NCBI GenBank assembly: GCA_001770855.1
Contig: MESE01000090.1
Span: 27,486 to 91,485 of the forward strand
Source: Burkholderiales bacterium RIFCSPLOWO2_02_FULL_57_36
Lineage (GTDB): Bacteria > Pseudomonadota > Gammaproteobacteria > Burkholderiales > Burkholderiaceae_D
Direction of reading: 5' to 3'
Length of the DNA stretch: 64,000 bases
In this document: positions 28,371-37,217 of the stretch, piece after piece
Position numbering within the stretch: the stretch's first letter is position 1
Layout of the letters: each line of letters starts with the position of its first letter
Made by a program: the position numbers and the translations under genes
The notes under the pieces: generated by a model
Seen by the model: only the letters and a program-made list of their open reading frames with translations
Databases searched by the model: none
What the model was told of the DNA's origin: nothing

Positions 28371-29966
28371 ATGAAAAAAAATTGGAGTACGGCCTTATGT
28401 ATTTTTGCGGGCAGCCTGACGCTGTCCGGATGTGGCGGCGACTCGATTACCGCCTCGCAATCGCCATCCACCGATGCACGGATGGCGAGTGCCGGAGCGA
28501 TAGTCGCAAATGCAGGAACGCCACTGCCGGTCATCAGCGGCCCGATTGCCACGACCGCGGATTCGTATCCGTTCGGCGCAGCTGACCACACCCTGATTCC
28601 GGAAGACTTGAAAAAACACGGTTATGTCGAAGAAGAATATTTCGCCAGCGGCAAGGCCAACGTCTACGATTGGCCGGCGCCCGGAGCGGCTGTGGTGCGC
28701 ACCGCTGATGCCCCTTATACAACCCGCGTGCTGATACGCCGTCCTGCCAACGGCAAGAAATTCAGCGGCAACGTGATCGTTGAAATGCTGAATCCATCCA
28801 ATCTGTTCGACCTGAATATCGGCTGGGGGCTTTCGGGGAAACAGTTTCTCGATAACGGGGACGTGTGGGTTGGCATCACCGCCAAACCGGTAGCGGTCAA
28901 TGCGCTCAAGAATTTCAATCCGCAACGCTATGCCGCACTGTTCTGGGACAACCCCTTGCCGCTGGACGATGCACGCAATTGTCCAGCCGGCGCGATCAAT
29001 TCGATTATCGCGGGCGACAGTTCGCGCACCACCGAGAACGGCCTGATATGGGATATCTACAGCCAGGTCGGCGCCTGGCTCAAGAGCAATGCATCCACCA
29101 ATCCTTTGCGCAACAGCGCCGGCTTCAAGGTCGAGAAGCTATATGGATTCGGCTACTCGCAGACCGGCGGCTATATGTACACCTACATCAACGCGATTCA
29201 TCCGCTGGATGTGCAAAAGAACGGTGTGCCGATTTATGACGCCTACGTGGTCGCGGTGGCAGGCGGCAATTTTGCCGGCATCAGCGCGATCAACCAGTGT
29301 GCGACCAACCCGCCCCTGAGCGATCCGCGCCGCCATTTCAGCAATGTCGGCGTGCCGATCATGCAAATCATGTCGCAGTCCGACTACCTGTTCGGAATCC
29401 ATTCACGCCGCCCCGACAGCGACGCGCCTGCGGATCGCTACAGGCACTACGAGATGGCGGGCGCCGGCCATGCGACGCCGCAAGAACTGTATTCGGCTGC
29501 CGCTCCCGCGGATATCCTGGCCGCCGGCCGCAGCATACCGCCGATGTCTTGCAATGAAGGGCCGCGCAGCCGCTTCCCTTCAAGTATTCACTTCAATGCG
29601 CTGTTGCAGAATCTCGATCTGTGGGTGCGCAAAGGTATTGCTCCGCCGCGTGCGAATCCGATTGAGGTAGTCGGCGGACAGCCTGTGAAAGATGGGTTCG
29701 GTAATCTCGTCGGCGGACTGCGTTCTCCGTATGTGGATGTGCCGACCAGTACCTGGAACGGCAGTTCGACCGGCGCCAGTTTCTGTTTCATTGCCGGGCA
29801 CGAGATCCCGTTTGACGGTGCGCGCCTGGCACAGTTGTATCCGAATCACGGCGACTATGTGACGAAAGTGATTGAAAGTGCTCAGCGGCTTGAGTCCGAA
29901 CGCCTCCTGACGCCGCGCGATTCGCAAGAGATTGTCAAGGAAGCGGCGCAGTTCCAGGCGCCGTAA
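28371..29966 (+). CDS. lipoprotein alpha/beta hydrolase domain protein
   Basis: A 531-residue exported protein. The N-terminus MKKNWSTALCIFAGSLTLSGC is a lipoprotein signal with lipobox LSGC at residues 18-21. The body resembles the large alpha/beta-hydrolase-domain family: VLIRRPANGKKFSGNVIVEMLNPSN, then GYSQTGGYMYTYIN with the likely nucleophile Ser, and a late GAGHATPQE His. The acyl or ester substrate is unknown. GGAG lies about 10 bases before ATG 28371. A hairpin follows the stop. Confidence 0.8.
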   Translation: MKKNWSTALCIFAGSLTLSGCGGDSITASQSPSTDARMASAGAIVANAGTPLPVISGPIATTADSYPFGAADHTLIPEDLKKHGYVEEEYFASGKANVYDWPAPGAAVVRTADAPYTTRVLIRRPANGKKFSGNVIVEMLNPSNLFDLNIGWGLSGKQFLDNGDVWVGITAKPVAVNALKNFNPQRYAALFWDNPLPLDDARNCPAGAINSIIAGDSSRTTENGLIWDIYSQVGAWLKSNASTNPLRNSAGFKVEKLYGFGYSQTGGYMYTYINAIHPLDVQKNGVPIYDAYVVAVAGGNFAGISAINQCATNPPLSDPRRHFSNVGVPIMQIMSQSDYLFGIHSRRPDSDAPADRYRHYEMAGAGHATPQELYSAAAPADILAAGRSIPPMSCNEGPRSRFPSSIHFNALLQNLDLWVRKGIAPPRANPIEVVGGQPVKDGFGNLVGGLRSPYVDVPTSTWNGSSTGASFCFIAGHEIPFDGARLAQLYPNHGDYVTKVIESAQRLESERLLTPRDSQEIVKEAAQFQAP

Positions 29967-29978
29967 TTGCAAGAAAAT

Positions 29979-30028
29979 GGGCGCCGGAAACCGTTTCGGC
30001 ACCCAAAGCTTGATTTTCCGGTGCGCCC
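29979..30028 (+). terminator. hairpin, probable terminator
   Basis: Arms GGGCGCCGGAAA and TTTCCGGTGCGCCC pair with a 2-base bulge, 13 bases after the lipoprotein stop, with TTTT shortly downstream. The uridine run is not immediate, so termination is probable rather than sure. Confidence 0.5.
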
Positions 30029-30123
30029 GAATGTTTTGAGAGTCCGGGCGCATCCGATATTCCAGCTATGATGCTCACCTAAATCCAATCATCCTCCGCA
30101 TCGACCACGCCACCCATCCCTGC

Positions 30124-30258
30124 ATGACACAAACACACCTGATTCCCTTCGCAGGCGGTTTCAGAGCAGCCTTCGCCGTAAGCTGCCTGATCCTGACAGC
30201 AGGAAGCTACCTGAGCGGCAATTACGAACGGCTCGGCAGTCAAAAAAGTTCTGTTTGA
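30124..30258 (+). CDS. possible 44-residue membrane microprotein
   Basis: ATG 30124 opens 44 codons with a basic/polar N-terminus and the hydrophobic stretch AAFAVSCLILTAGSYL, ending SQKSSV. It could be a single-pass inner-membrane peptide. There is no clear ribosome binding site and no family is known, so it may be chance. The rest of 29967-30419 holds no other gene. Confidence 0.3.
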   Translation: MTQTHLIPFAGGFRAAFAVSCLILTAGSYLSGNYERLGSQKSSV

Positions 30259-30419
30259 CGGCCGTGCTCGCATGAATCAATGCTTCCGATCCATGCTGCT
30301 TGCGATTCGTTCAAGCCCTATTCGCAACACTCCTCACTTAATTTAGATATTACGCAACGTTACTGCGCGTTAACAAGCTATGATTGTTTCTCCCGATCAA
30401 TCATGCCTGTCGCCGGTGT

Positions 30420-31325
30420 ATGTTCAAAAAATCTCTGCTTGCCATCGTTCTTGCCTACGCCTCCGCAGCCAGCGCACTGCCGTTCAGTTCGCAGCACGCC
30501 ATCGTTTTCGAGGAAGCATCCGGCAAGATCCTTTTGCAGAAAAACGCCAACGCCATTGTGCCGATCGCATCGCTGACCAAGCTGATGACCGCGATGGTGG
30601 TGCTTGACGCAAGGCAGGACATGGACGAAATGATAAGTATCGAAGAGACCGACGTCGATACGATCAAGCACAGTTCATCGCGCGTTCCGGTCGGCTCCGT
30701 GCTGTCGCGCAAAACCATTTTGCAACTGGCCCTGATGTCATCCGATAATCGCGCGGCGGCGGCGCTTGGCCGCACCTATCCCGGCGGAATCGAAGCATTC
30801 GATGCGGCGGTAAAGCAAAAACTCGAAATTCTGGACATGCACGACACGGTTATCGCGGAACCGACCGGACTCTCCGCGCGCAATCGTTCGACCGCGGTTG
30901 ACCTGGTAAAAATGGTAACGGCGGCATCCTACTATCCTGAAATCGCGCAGATGTCCACCGAAGCCGGCGACCTGATTGACATGAACGGAGAAGTAATCTC
31001 TTATCGAAACACCAACCGGCTGGTCGGTCAAAAGGACTGGGATATTTCTGTGTCCAAGACCGGATTCACGCGCGAAGCCGGCCGTTGCCTGATCATGCGC
31101 ATGCAACTGGCGGGACGTCATGTCATCGTGGTGCTGCTTAATGCGAAAGCCAGCACTTCCAGGATGCTGGACGCGAAAAACATCCAGCATTACCTCAGCG
31201 GACGCCTGTCGTCGATTGTGACGAAGACCCGAAGCACTGTGCGCGCAACCGCCGCGCGTGTAACGAAGAAGAAAAAATCCACGATTCATGTGGTTGCATC
31301 GAAAAACAGAACCCGGCTTCAATAG
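30420..31325 (+). CDS. pbpG: D-alanyl-D-alanine endopeptidase, PBP7-like
   Basis: A 301-residue periplasmic low-molecular-weight PBP. The signal peptide is MFKKSLLAIVLAYASAASA. The three serine-peptidase motifs are visible: SLTK (Ser nucleophile, about residue 55), SDN (about 100) and KTG (about 215). It ends in a basic Lys/Arg-rich tail (TKKKKS) rather than the amphipathic helix of PBP5. It should cut D-Ala-meso-DAP crosslinks. ATG 30420 is chosen because the signal peptide starts there. Confidence 0.88.
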   Translation: MFKKSLLAIVLAYASAASALPFSSQHAIVFEEASGKILLQKNANAIVPIASLTKLMTAMVVLDARQDMDEMISIEETDVDTIKHSSSRVPVGSVLSRKTILQLALMSSDNRAAAALGRTYPGGIEAFDAAVKQKLEILDMHDTVIAEPTGLSARNRSTAVDLVKMVTAASYYPEIAQMSTEAGDLIDMNGEVISYRNTNRLVGQKDWDISVSKTGFTREAGRCLIMRMQLAGRHVIVVLLNAKASTSRMLDAKNIQHYLSGRLSSIVTKTRSTVRATAARVTKKKKSTIHVVASKNRTRLQ

Positions 31326-31335
31326 CAGATCTTTC

Positions 31336-31354
31336 GGCCTCGCATACCGAGGCC
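31336..31354 (+). terminator. weak hairpin terminator after pbpG
   Basis: 7-bp stem GGCCTCG/CGAGGCC, loop CATAC, followed by TTCCTC. It lies between converging genes. Confidence 0.45.
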
Positions 31355-31372
31355 TTCCTCACTCCCATATCT

Positions 31373-32518
31373 TCACAATCCGGGCTGCGCCGTGATTTCT
31401 TGCCGCGCCCGGAATGACAGCGGTTTCTTAACCTCGTCCTCATCGGATGCGTCCGCTTGCAAAAGCGCCTGCACCGCCTCCACTACTTGCGACGGCTCGA
31501 CCTTGTTCAGGCAGTCATGATGTCCTTGCGGGCATGCGCTCTTGTAGCAGAAGCGGCAAGGAACATCGTGATAGAGCACGCGGCGCCTTGTCTGCCACGG
31601 CGTATGCTGCGGATTCGTGAGCGCATAGAGAACCACCAGCGGCCTGCCCAGTGCCGCCGCGATATGCGCTGGTCCGGTATTGTTGGAAACCACCACAGGT
31701 GCGCACGCGATCATTGCACCGAGCTTGCCCAGGTCGAGTTCACCGGCCAGCGAGAATGCCGATGGCTCGGCCGCCCGCCTGATCCCTTCGATCAACTCCT
31801 CCTCGTCGGCGCTGCCCGTGAATACGATGGGATAGCCAAGCTGACTCGTCAACGTGCGCGTCACCGTTATCCAGTGGCTGGGAGGATATCGCCGTGACGC
31901 CGCGGTTGCTCCGGGATGAATCAGCACCCACGGTTTTTGCGTGTCGATGCCGAGCGTGCTCAACCTGCGGTTCGCCCAAGCCGCATTCGGCGCAGGCACC
32001 TTGAACGAAAGCCGTTCGTCGGCGCTCCGGCATCCAACCGCGGAAACCAGATCGAGCTGGCGTCGAACTTCATGCCGCACTTCGGCTTGCGGCTCCGTAT
32101 CCGCAATCCAGTCGGTCAGAAGTTGATAGGGGTTTTCACGGCAATGCGCCAGGCGCAGCGGTATGCCCGCCAGATAACACAACAGTGCGGCAGGAAGCGC
32201 GCTCTGGCTGTAAGTGGTGAAGATGACCGCCGCATCGAAGCGGCGTGCGTTCAATGCCTGTACCAGATCCAGATCCAGACCTGCATCATGCGCACTGCTG
32301 TTTTTCATCCACGGTGCCGCGTATTCGATCACGGCATCGATCTCCGGAATGAACGGCGCCGTGGCAGCGCCGCCGGCGGAGCTAAGCAAGGTAATGCATC
32401 GATCGGACCTCGAATCCTTAATCGCGCGCATCGCCGGCGTACACATCAGCACATCGCCGAGATAATCCAGGCGGATGCAAAGAATGTTGTTCGCCTTTTC
32501 CCATGATGCGATCGTCAT
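31373..32518 (-). CDS. glycosyltransferase family 9 (heptosyltransferase-like)
   Basis: A 381-residue GT9 protein. It begins NILCIRLDYLGDVLMCTPAMRAIK, the family's start, has PWVLIHPGATAASRRYPPSHW in the middle, and the donor-binding VVSNNTGPAHIAAALGRPLVVLY. A C-terminal Cys-rich FCYKSACPQGHHDCLN segment is present. It should move a heptose or similar sugar from ADP-heptose onto a surface glycan. Its start overlaps the gmhB stop as ATGA. It is the last gene of the minus-strand arm of the glycan locus. Confidence 0.88.
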   Translation of the reverse strand: MTIASWEKANNILCIRLDYLGDVLMCTPAMRAIKDSRSDRCITLLSSAGGAATAPFIPEIDAVIEYAAPWMKNSSAHDAGLDLDLVQALNARRFDAAVIFTTYSQSALPAALLCYLAGIPLRLAHCRENPYQLLTDWIADTEPQAEVRHEVRRQLDLVSAVGCRSADERLSFKVPAPNAAWANRRLSTLGIDTQKPWVLIHPGATAASRRYPPSHWITVTRTLTSQLGYPIVFTGSADEEELIEGIRRAAEPSAFSLAGELDLGKLGAMIACAPVVVSNNTGPAHIAAALGRPLVVLYALTNPQHTPWQTRRRVLYHDVPCRFCYKSACPQGHHDCLNKVEPSQVVEAVQALLQADASDEDEVKKPLSFRARQEITAQPGL

Positions 32519-33108
32519 GATGCGGCCATCTCCATGCCGTTGGATTTTCCGGTCTCATCGTGGCGTGCAATCGCCAGTGCTGCCGCGTACAGATTTGGCA
32601 AGATCAGATCGGGCATTCGTGCGGCGGATAGCTGCCACTCCGTTTCATTGCCGTTATCGATCAGCACTGTCTTGCAACCGGCCCGGCTTCCCGCTTCAAT
32701 GTCGTTCAGGATATCGCCGACCATCCAGGAACGCGACAAGTCGATACCATGCTCGCGCGCCGCACGCAAAAGCAGACCGGGCATCGGCTTGCGGCAATCG
32801 CAATCGATGGCATAGCCTTCCACGACGCCATCCGGGTGATGCGGGCAATAATAGAATCCGTCGAGCACCACTTGCTCTTGGCTCAACAGCTCGGCAATGC
32901 GGATTTCCACCGGCTCCAATGCGATCTCGGCAAACAAGCCCTTAGCCACGCCGGGCTGATTGCTGATCACGAACAGGCGATAGCCGCGCTGTTGCAGCAG
33001 ATGCAGTCCGTCTCCGGCCCCGTCGCTCAGTTCGACCAGGTCCGGATCAACGTTGTGCGGCACGTCCTTGATCAGCGTGCCGTCTTTATCGAGGAAGATT
33101 GCTTGCAT
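32515..33108 (-). CDS. gmhB: D-glycero-D-manno-heptose-1,7-bisphosphate 7-phosphatase (GmhB-like)
   Basis: A 197-residue HAD-IIIA phosphatase. Catalytic Asp pair in IFLDKDGTLI, motif II FVISNQPGVAKG, the zinc loop CPHHPDG...CDCRKP, and motif IV WMVGDILNDIEAG. The enzyme removes the 7-phosphate in ADP-heptose synthesis. ATG 33108 is used, as the HAD fold begins there. Overlap with the GT9 gene ties heptose supply to heptose transfer. Confidence 0.85.
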   Translation of the reverse strand: MQAIFLDKDGTLIKDVPHNVDPDLVELSDGAGDGLHLLQQRGYRLFVISNQPGVAKGLFAEIALEPVEIRIAELLSQEQVVLDGFYYCPHHPDGVVEGYAIDCDCRKPMPGLLLRAAREHGIDLSRSWMVGDILNDIEAGSRAGCKTVLIDNGNETEWQLSAARMPDLILPNLYAAALAIARHDETGKSNGMEMAAS

Positions 33109-33135
33109 AATGACCCTGATCGCAGACCGCACCGA

Positions 33136-33897
33136 TCAAGGCCACGAAGTCTCCAGCATCGGCAACACCATAATCTCCGGAATCACCGTTTCATCCGGCA
33201 GCAGCAGGACGGACTTCACTGCCTTCGCGACATTGGCCGGGTCCTGCAGCGTTTCGACATCGATGTCCGGAAACCGGTCCAGCAAGAACGGCGTGCGCAT
33301 GCCGCCCGCGATCACCGCGGTCACCTTGATGTTATGCGGACGCAGTTCCGCATGCATCGCATGGGACAAGCCGAGCAGGCCCCATTTACTGGCATGGTAT
33401 GCGGATGCATTCGGCCATGCGCGCTTGGCGGCGGTCGATGCGATGTTGACGATCTGCCCCGACCCCGCACGCTTCATCTGCTCCGATGCACATTTTGCGA
33501 GAAAGAACGGGCCGTTCAGATTGGTGTTGATTACACGCAGCCATTGATCGGTCGACATTTCCGCCATCGACAAGGTGATATCGGTACCGGCATTATTGAT
33601 CAGCACGTCAAGCTTGCCGAACTTTTCGATGGCTTCATTGACCGCATGCTCGGAAGCCTGCGGGTCGCCCACATCAAAGCCGATCGCATGCGCCTGCACA
33701 TCGCCGCCGCGCAGCGATTCGGCAACCGCCTCAGCCCGGTCTTTTTTCAAATCGCCGACAATCACTTTCGCGCCAGACGACGCCAGCATATTGCATAACG
33801 CGGCACCGAGCCCGCTTGCGCCGCCGGTGACGAATACCGCCTTGCCGTTGAGACTGTTGTCCTTCACGAAATTTCCAGATTGATTCAGGTTGTCCAT
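33136..33897 (-). CDS. short-chain dehydrogenase in the glycan locus
   Basis: A 253-residue SDR with TGGASGLG, NNAGTD, a catalytic Ser in NIASTAAK and YHASKW. A helical N-terminal lead of about 15 residues precedes the fold. The C-terminus (VIPEIMVLPMLETSWP) lacks the usual TG-x-VDGG, which is common in SDRs with non-lipid substrates. It may act on a sugar or polyol intermediate; that is inferred from the neighbours only. Its start overlaps the upstream GT4 gene by 13 bases. Confidence 0.82.
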   Translation of the reverse strand: MDNLNQSGNFVKDNSLNGKAVFVTGGASGLGAALCNMLASSGAKVIVGDLKKDRAEAVAESLRGGDVQAHAIGFDVGDPQASEHAVNEAIEKFGKLDVLINNAGTDITLSMAEMSTDQWLRVINTNLNGPFFLAKCASEQMKRAGSGQIVNIASTAAKRAWPNASAYHASKWGLLGLSHAMHAELRPHNIKVTAVIAGGMRTPFLLDRFPDIDVETLQDPANVAKAVKSVLLLPDETVIPEIMVLPMLETSWP

Positions 33898-35201
33898 TCA
33901 AGCTCCGAAAAGTTAGGCCTGTTGTTAAGACTGTTAACCGGCAAACAGGGTTGCAGGAATTCAGACGGCGCGCTATCGAGCGCCGCTTCATAGATTGCCG
34001 CGATCTGTGCCGCGACATTGCGCCAGGTGTAGAGCTGATAGGCGCGCCGCATGCCCTGCTCGCCCAGACGCTTGGCTTGCCGCGGCTGGTTGTGAAGCGA
34101 CGCCAATCTGCGTGCCACTGCGTCCGGGTCCTTGGGCGGAACCAGGTAGCCGGTCTTGCCATCGACCACGGTGCTCTTGATGCCTCCGACTGCCGCGCCG
34201 ATCACCGGCGTGCCGCAAGCCATCGCTTCCACAGGCGTGATGCCGAACGGTTCATACCACGGCGTGGTGACGAACGCATTGGCCGCGCTGTAGTAATAGC
34301 GCAGCTGCGATCGCGATTTTTGTCCGGTGAAGACCACTTGCCGTTCCAGACCGAGCGTCCTGGCCAGCGCCGCCAGGCGCCCGAGTTCCGGCGTATTCGC
34401 AATGTCGATATGCTCCGCATTGCCGCCGACGACTAGCAGACGGGCGCGAATGCCGAATCGTTCACGCAGCACGCCAATGCTCTCGATGGCGGTATCGATA
34501 CCTTTGCGCGGCACCATTCGACCGAGCTGCAGAACAATGAATTCATGCGGATCAAGCCCGAGCTGTTGCCGTGCAATCGCCGGCACCGGCCATAGCTCTT
34601 CCGGATCGAAGCCGCATGGCACGATCTCGATGCGCTCGCTCGCCGCACCGTACAGCTGTTCCATATCCCTGCGGTCTTGCGGACATTCCGCGATGATGCG
34701 ATCGGCGTCGCGCATCAGGTCTTCTTCGATCGTGAGCCGAGCAACCGGAAATGTATCAGCCTGCCCTTGGCACAGCCGTCTTACGCGGCCGAGCGCATGA
34801 AACGTCACCACATAGGGAATCCCGAGTACTTGCTTTACTTGCCGAGCCGCCATGGCGGACATGAAGAAATTGGCATGCACCATGTCATACGGGATTTTTT
34901 CACGCTTCGCGAAACGGATCATGAAACGGCCGAAGTCGTCCATATAGGAAAGCAACTGTTCCTTGGGAATATATTGCGCAGGCCCCGCAGGGACATGAAT
35001 GACCCGTATGTTTGGTTGCCATTGCACCACTTGGTCCTGAAGCGAATCATCGCGCCGGGTGAACACATCCACCAGATAACCTGACTGAGCAAGTTGTTTG
35101 GCGACATGGGCGACATAAACATTTTGTCCCCCGCTATCGATACTGCCGGGCGAGGCCAATGGAGAAGCATGTTCACTGACAAGGGCAATTTTTCGCATCA
35201 T
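33885..35201 (-). CDS. glycosyltransferase family 4 (sucrose-phosphate-synthase-like)
   Basis: A 438-residue GT-B enzyme. N-terminus KIALVSEHASPLASPGSIDSGGQNVYVAHVAKQLA with the GGQN loop, YVVTFHALGRVRR, and in the C-terminal domain LQLGRMVPRKGID and the nucleotide-binding EPFGITPVEAMACGTPVIG (E-x7-E). It should transfer a sugar from a UDP or similar donor. Cytoplasmic, membrane-near. Together with the other GTs it builds a surface polysaccharide or glycolipid. Confidence 0.88.
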   Translation of the reverse strand: MMRKIALVSEHASPLASPGSIDSGGQNVYVAHVAKQLAQSGYLVDVFTRRDDSLQDQVVQWQPNIRVIHVPAGPAQYIPKEQLLSYMDDFGRFMIRFAKREKIPYDMVHANFFMSAMAARQVKQVLGIPYVVTFHALGRVRRLCQGQADTFPVARLTIEEDLMRDADRIIAECPQDRRDMEQLYGAASERIEIVPCGFDPEELWPVPAIARQQLGLDPHEFIVLQLGRMVPRKGIDTAIESIGVLRERFGIRARLLVVGGNAEHIDIANTPELGRLAALARTLGLERQVVFTGQKSRSQLRYYYSAANAFVTTPWYEPFGITPVEAMACGTPVIGAAVGGIKSTVVDGKTGYLVPPKDPDAVARRLASLHNQPRQAKRLGEQGMRRAYQLYTWRNVAAQIAAIYEAALDSAPSEFLQPCLPVNSLNNRPNFSELEWTT

Positions 35202-35544
35202 GATCCGGACCTTATCGAAGTTGGAAAAGCGGATATATAAATCGTTATAACTTTGCTAAAGCAAAGTACATACCCGAAGGTGACAATTTGTAACCCTTCT
35301 CTACTCTCCCTTTACAGGCATCGCATAAGGCGCTTCGTGCATCGAGAACCGTTGCTCAATTGTTCAATACTGAACTTCGATGCGATATCACGAAGCCTGC
35401 ATCAGGCTGTTCCATCTTCAACATCCCATCCGGCTTGATTTCAGTGCCGAAACAAGCATGAAATTTTTTCCGATTGCCATGGAAAAAATGCCAGAACCGC
35501 TACTCGCGACCGATGTTTCAACCGTATCGGCCTTCATGCATGTT
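35202..35544. other. gene-free interval within the glycan locus
   Basis: About 340 bases between the GT4 gene and the upstream small protein gene. It probably holds a promoter for the 31.4-35.2 kb genes; no repeat, hairpin or gene was recognised. Confidence 0.4.
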
Positions 35545-36042
35545 TCACTTGGCATCCAGAAATAATTGTGTTTTGCGCGCGGCTGCAATACCGGCTTTAG
35601 CCTGCGCTCGCAAGCACATTGCGATCGTGCCCGCAAACGCCTCGTCGTACCATGGGTCCGCGCCGCTTACCCCGACGACGATATCGTCAAGCACGATACC
35701 GCCCCAAAGCACGGTATCTCCCCGCTCAAGAAGATGCGGCTTCAGCTCTTGAACGACATGTCCGTCGAGCCCGGTCTTCCAGGAGACCTGCGCCTTCGCA
35801 CGGGCGAAGGCGGCGTAATCGGCATCCCACTTCTCGCGGTCGCCGACTGCATGCTCGTACAGAATCGCTTCTTCGAACGATGAAGAAGCGGCGCTTGTTC
35901 CAGGCTTCATGATCACGATGTACAAGAAACCGCTCTCGCCGGCTATTCGGCTTTCCATTGCCGCGGTGATCATCGGCAAGCTCAGTTGAACCGCCTTTGC
36001 AGCGGCGCTCCGATCTATAAAGTAACTGTTGAAAGATGTCAT
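35545..36042 (-). CDS. small protein, possibly GlcG/HbpS-like
   Basis: A 165-residue soluble protein. It shows weak likeness to the GlcG/HbpS fold: a FARAKAQVSWKTGLDG helix comparable to the KARTA segment, and GGIVLDDIVVGVSGADPWYDEAFAG comparable to GGxPIxxxGxxxGAIGVSG. Members bind heme or small ligands; this one is divergent. ATG 36042 has AAAAGGA 11 bases upstream. It is in line with the GT genes but 70 bases from the preceding one, and its job there is unknown. Confidence 0.6.
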   Translation of the reverse strand: MTSFNSYFIDRSAAAKAVQLSLPMITAAMESRIAGESGFLYIVIMKPGTSAASSSFEEAILYEHAVGDREKWDADYAAFARAKAQVSWKTGLDGHVVQELKPHLLERGDTVLWGGIVLDDIVVGVSGADPWYDEAFAGTIAMCLRAQAKAGIAAARKTQLFLDAK

Positions 36043-36112
36043 CGGCGACCGTCCTTTTACCTGTTGTGCTTTTTGTAGGCCATGCGTTGCAATCGGCACG
36101 CTCCTTAGCTCC

Positions 36113-37141
36113 TTAACCAAACAGCAGTGATTGATTCCCCTGCATGTTGTGTTTTACCGCAGCCGATTTGTCCGCGCCATGAGGTGACGCAATGCCGTTG
36201 CCGGTGACTTCTTGCAACACCGCGTTCCAATCATTGACAAAGCGCTCAATGCCAAAACGCTCCATTGCGCGCTTGCGCGCATTTTCGCCGAGCCGGCGCG
36301 CTTCCGCCGGATCGTCGATCAGTTGCCGCATGCGCGATACCAGCGTCGAAACACTGGTATCGACATAGCCTGATTTGCCGTTCTCGATCGCGGTCGCCAT
36401 CTCGGTTGTCGCCAGGCCGACGACAGGCACGCCGGCCATCATCGCTTCGATTACCGCCAGTCCCATGCTGGTATAGCGGATCGGATTGAACAGGAAGCGG
36501 TAGTTCGCCGCAAAGGACGGCAACTGCGCATGTTCTATTTCACCGATGCCGCCCAGCTCCTGCGCACCCATGCCGACCAAATCCAGCGGCACCTGTTCGC
36601 GCACCGCACGAAAAACATCGATGCCGAGGCGGCGGCCGCGGCGGGCAAGATGGTTGACCACCACCAGTCCGCGCTCGATATGGCCTTTATAGGTAACACT
36701 TCGCGGAACAATCACGCCGTGTTCGATCACGCGGGTCGGCGTGCGGCCGCTATCCCACATCAGCTCATTGAAAGGTGTGACATGCACCAGCAACAGATTC
36801 GGGTCGTCGACCGGATGGCGCATGTCGGTCGGATGCTCGCGCGGGGTATCGTGCTCCAGGTAGATACGCGGCAGGCTGCGCTGTGCCGGTGTCAGGATTT
36901 CGTACTGGTCCTTCAGATACTGACCATCATCCTGGTAAATGATGCAATCGAATTCGTGCCGGCTCGCTTCCGCGACCGGCATGTCGATCACATTGTCGCC
37001 CCACGGAATATGGCCGCATCGTCCGCCGTAACCTGCAGGCCTTCCGGGTTTCGATAAAACATAAAACTGGTGCGGCACCTGCGTCAAATAATAGAGATAG
37101 CTTCCGTGGGTATGCCAGGTGAGGATTTTCAATGGACGCAT
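36113..37141 (-). CDS. GT-B glycosyltransferase (family 4-like)
   Basis: A 342-residue glycosyltransferase beginning LKILTWHTHGSYLYYLTQ. Later parts: RVIEHGVIVPRS, VVNHLARRGRRLGID, and the donor site NPIRYTSMGLAVIEAMMAGVPVVGLA with E-x-MxxxxPVV. The N-terminal half is less conserved than in typical GT4 enzymes. Sugar and acceptor cannot be told. Start ATG 37141. The GT2 gene ends 76 bases upstream, same strand. Confidence 0.82.
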   Translation of the reverse strand: MRPLKILTWHTHGSYLYYLTQVPHQFYVLSKPGRPAGYGGRCGHIPWGDNVIDMPVAEASRHEFDCIIYQDDGQYLKDQYEILTPAQRSLPRIYLEHDTPREHPTDMRHPVDDPNLLLVHVTPFNELMWDSGRTPTRVIEHGVIVPRSVTYKGHIERGLVVVNHLARRGRRLGIDVFRAVREQVPLDLVGMGAQELGGIGEIEHAQLPSFAANYRFLFNPIRYTSMGLAVIEAMMAGVPVVGLATTEMATAIENGKSGYVDTSVSTLVSRMRQLIDDPAEARRLGENARKRAMERFGIERFVNDWNAVLQEVTGNGIASPHGADKSAAVKHNMQGNQSLLFG

Positions 37142-37217
37142 GGGCGGTTTCAAATTTTCCGAAGTGGTTGAATTTGCATGAACAAGTGCAATCGATCAAG
37201 CCAATTGATTGATGCGC

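Noticed and set aside
31360..31430. Third copy of the TGTCATTCCGAG repeat
   Set aside because: Only a short CCGGAATGACAGC tail matches and the inner arms are absent.
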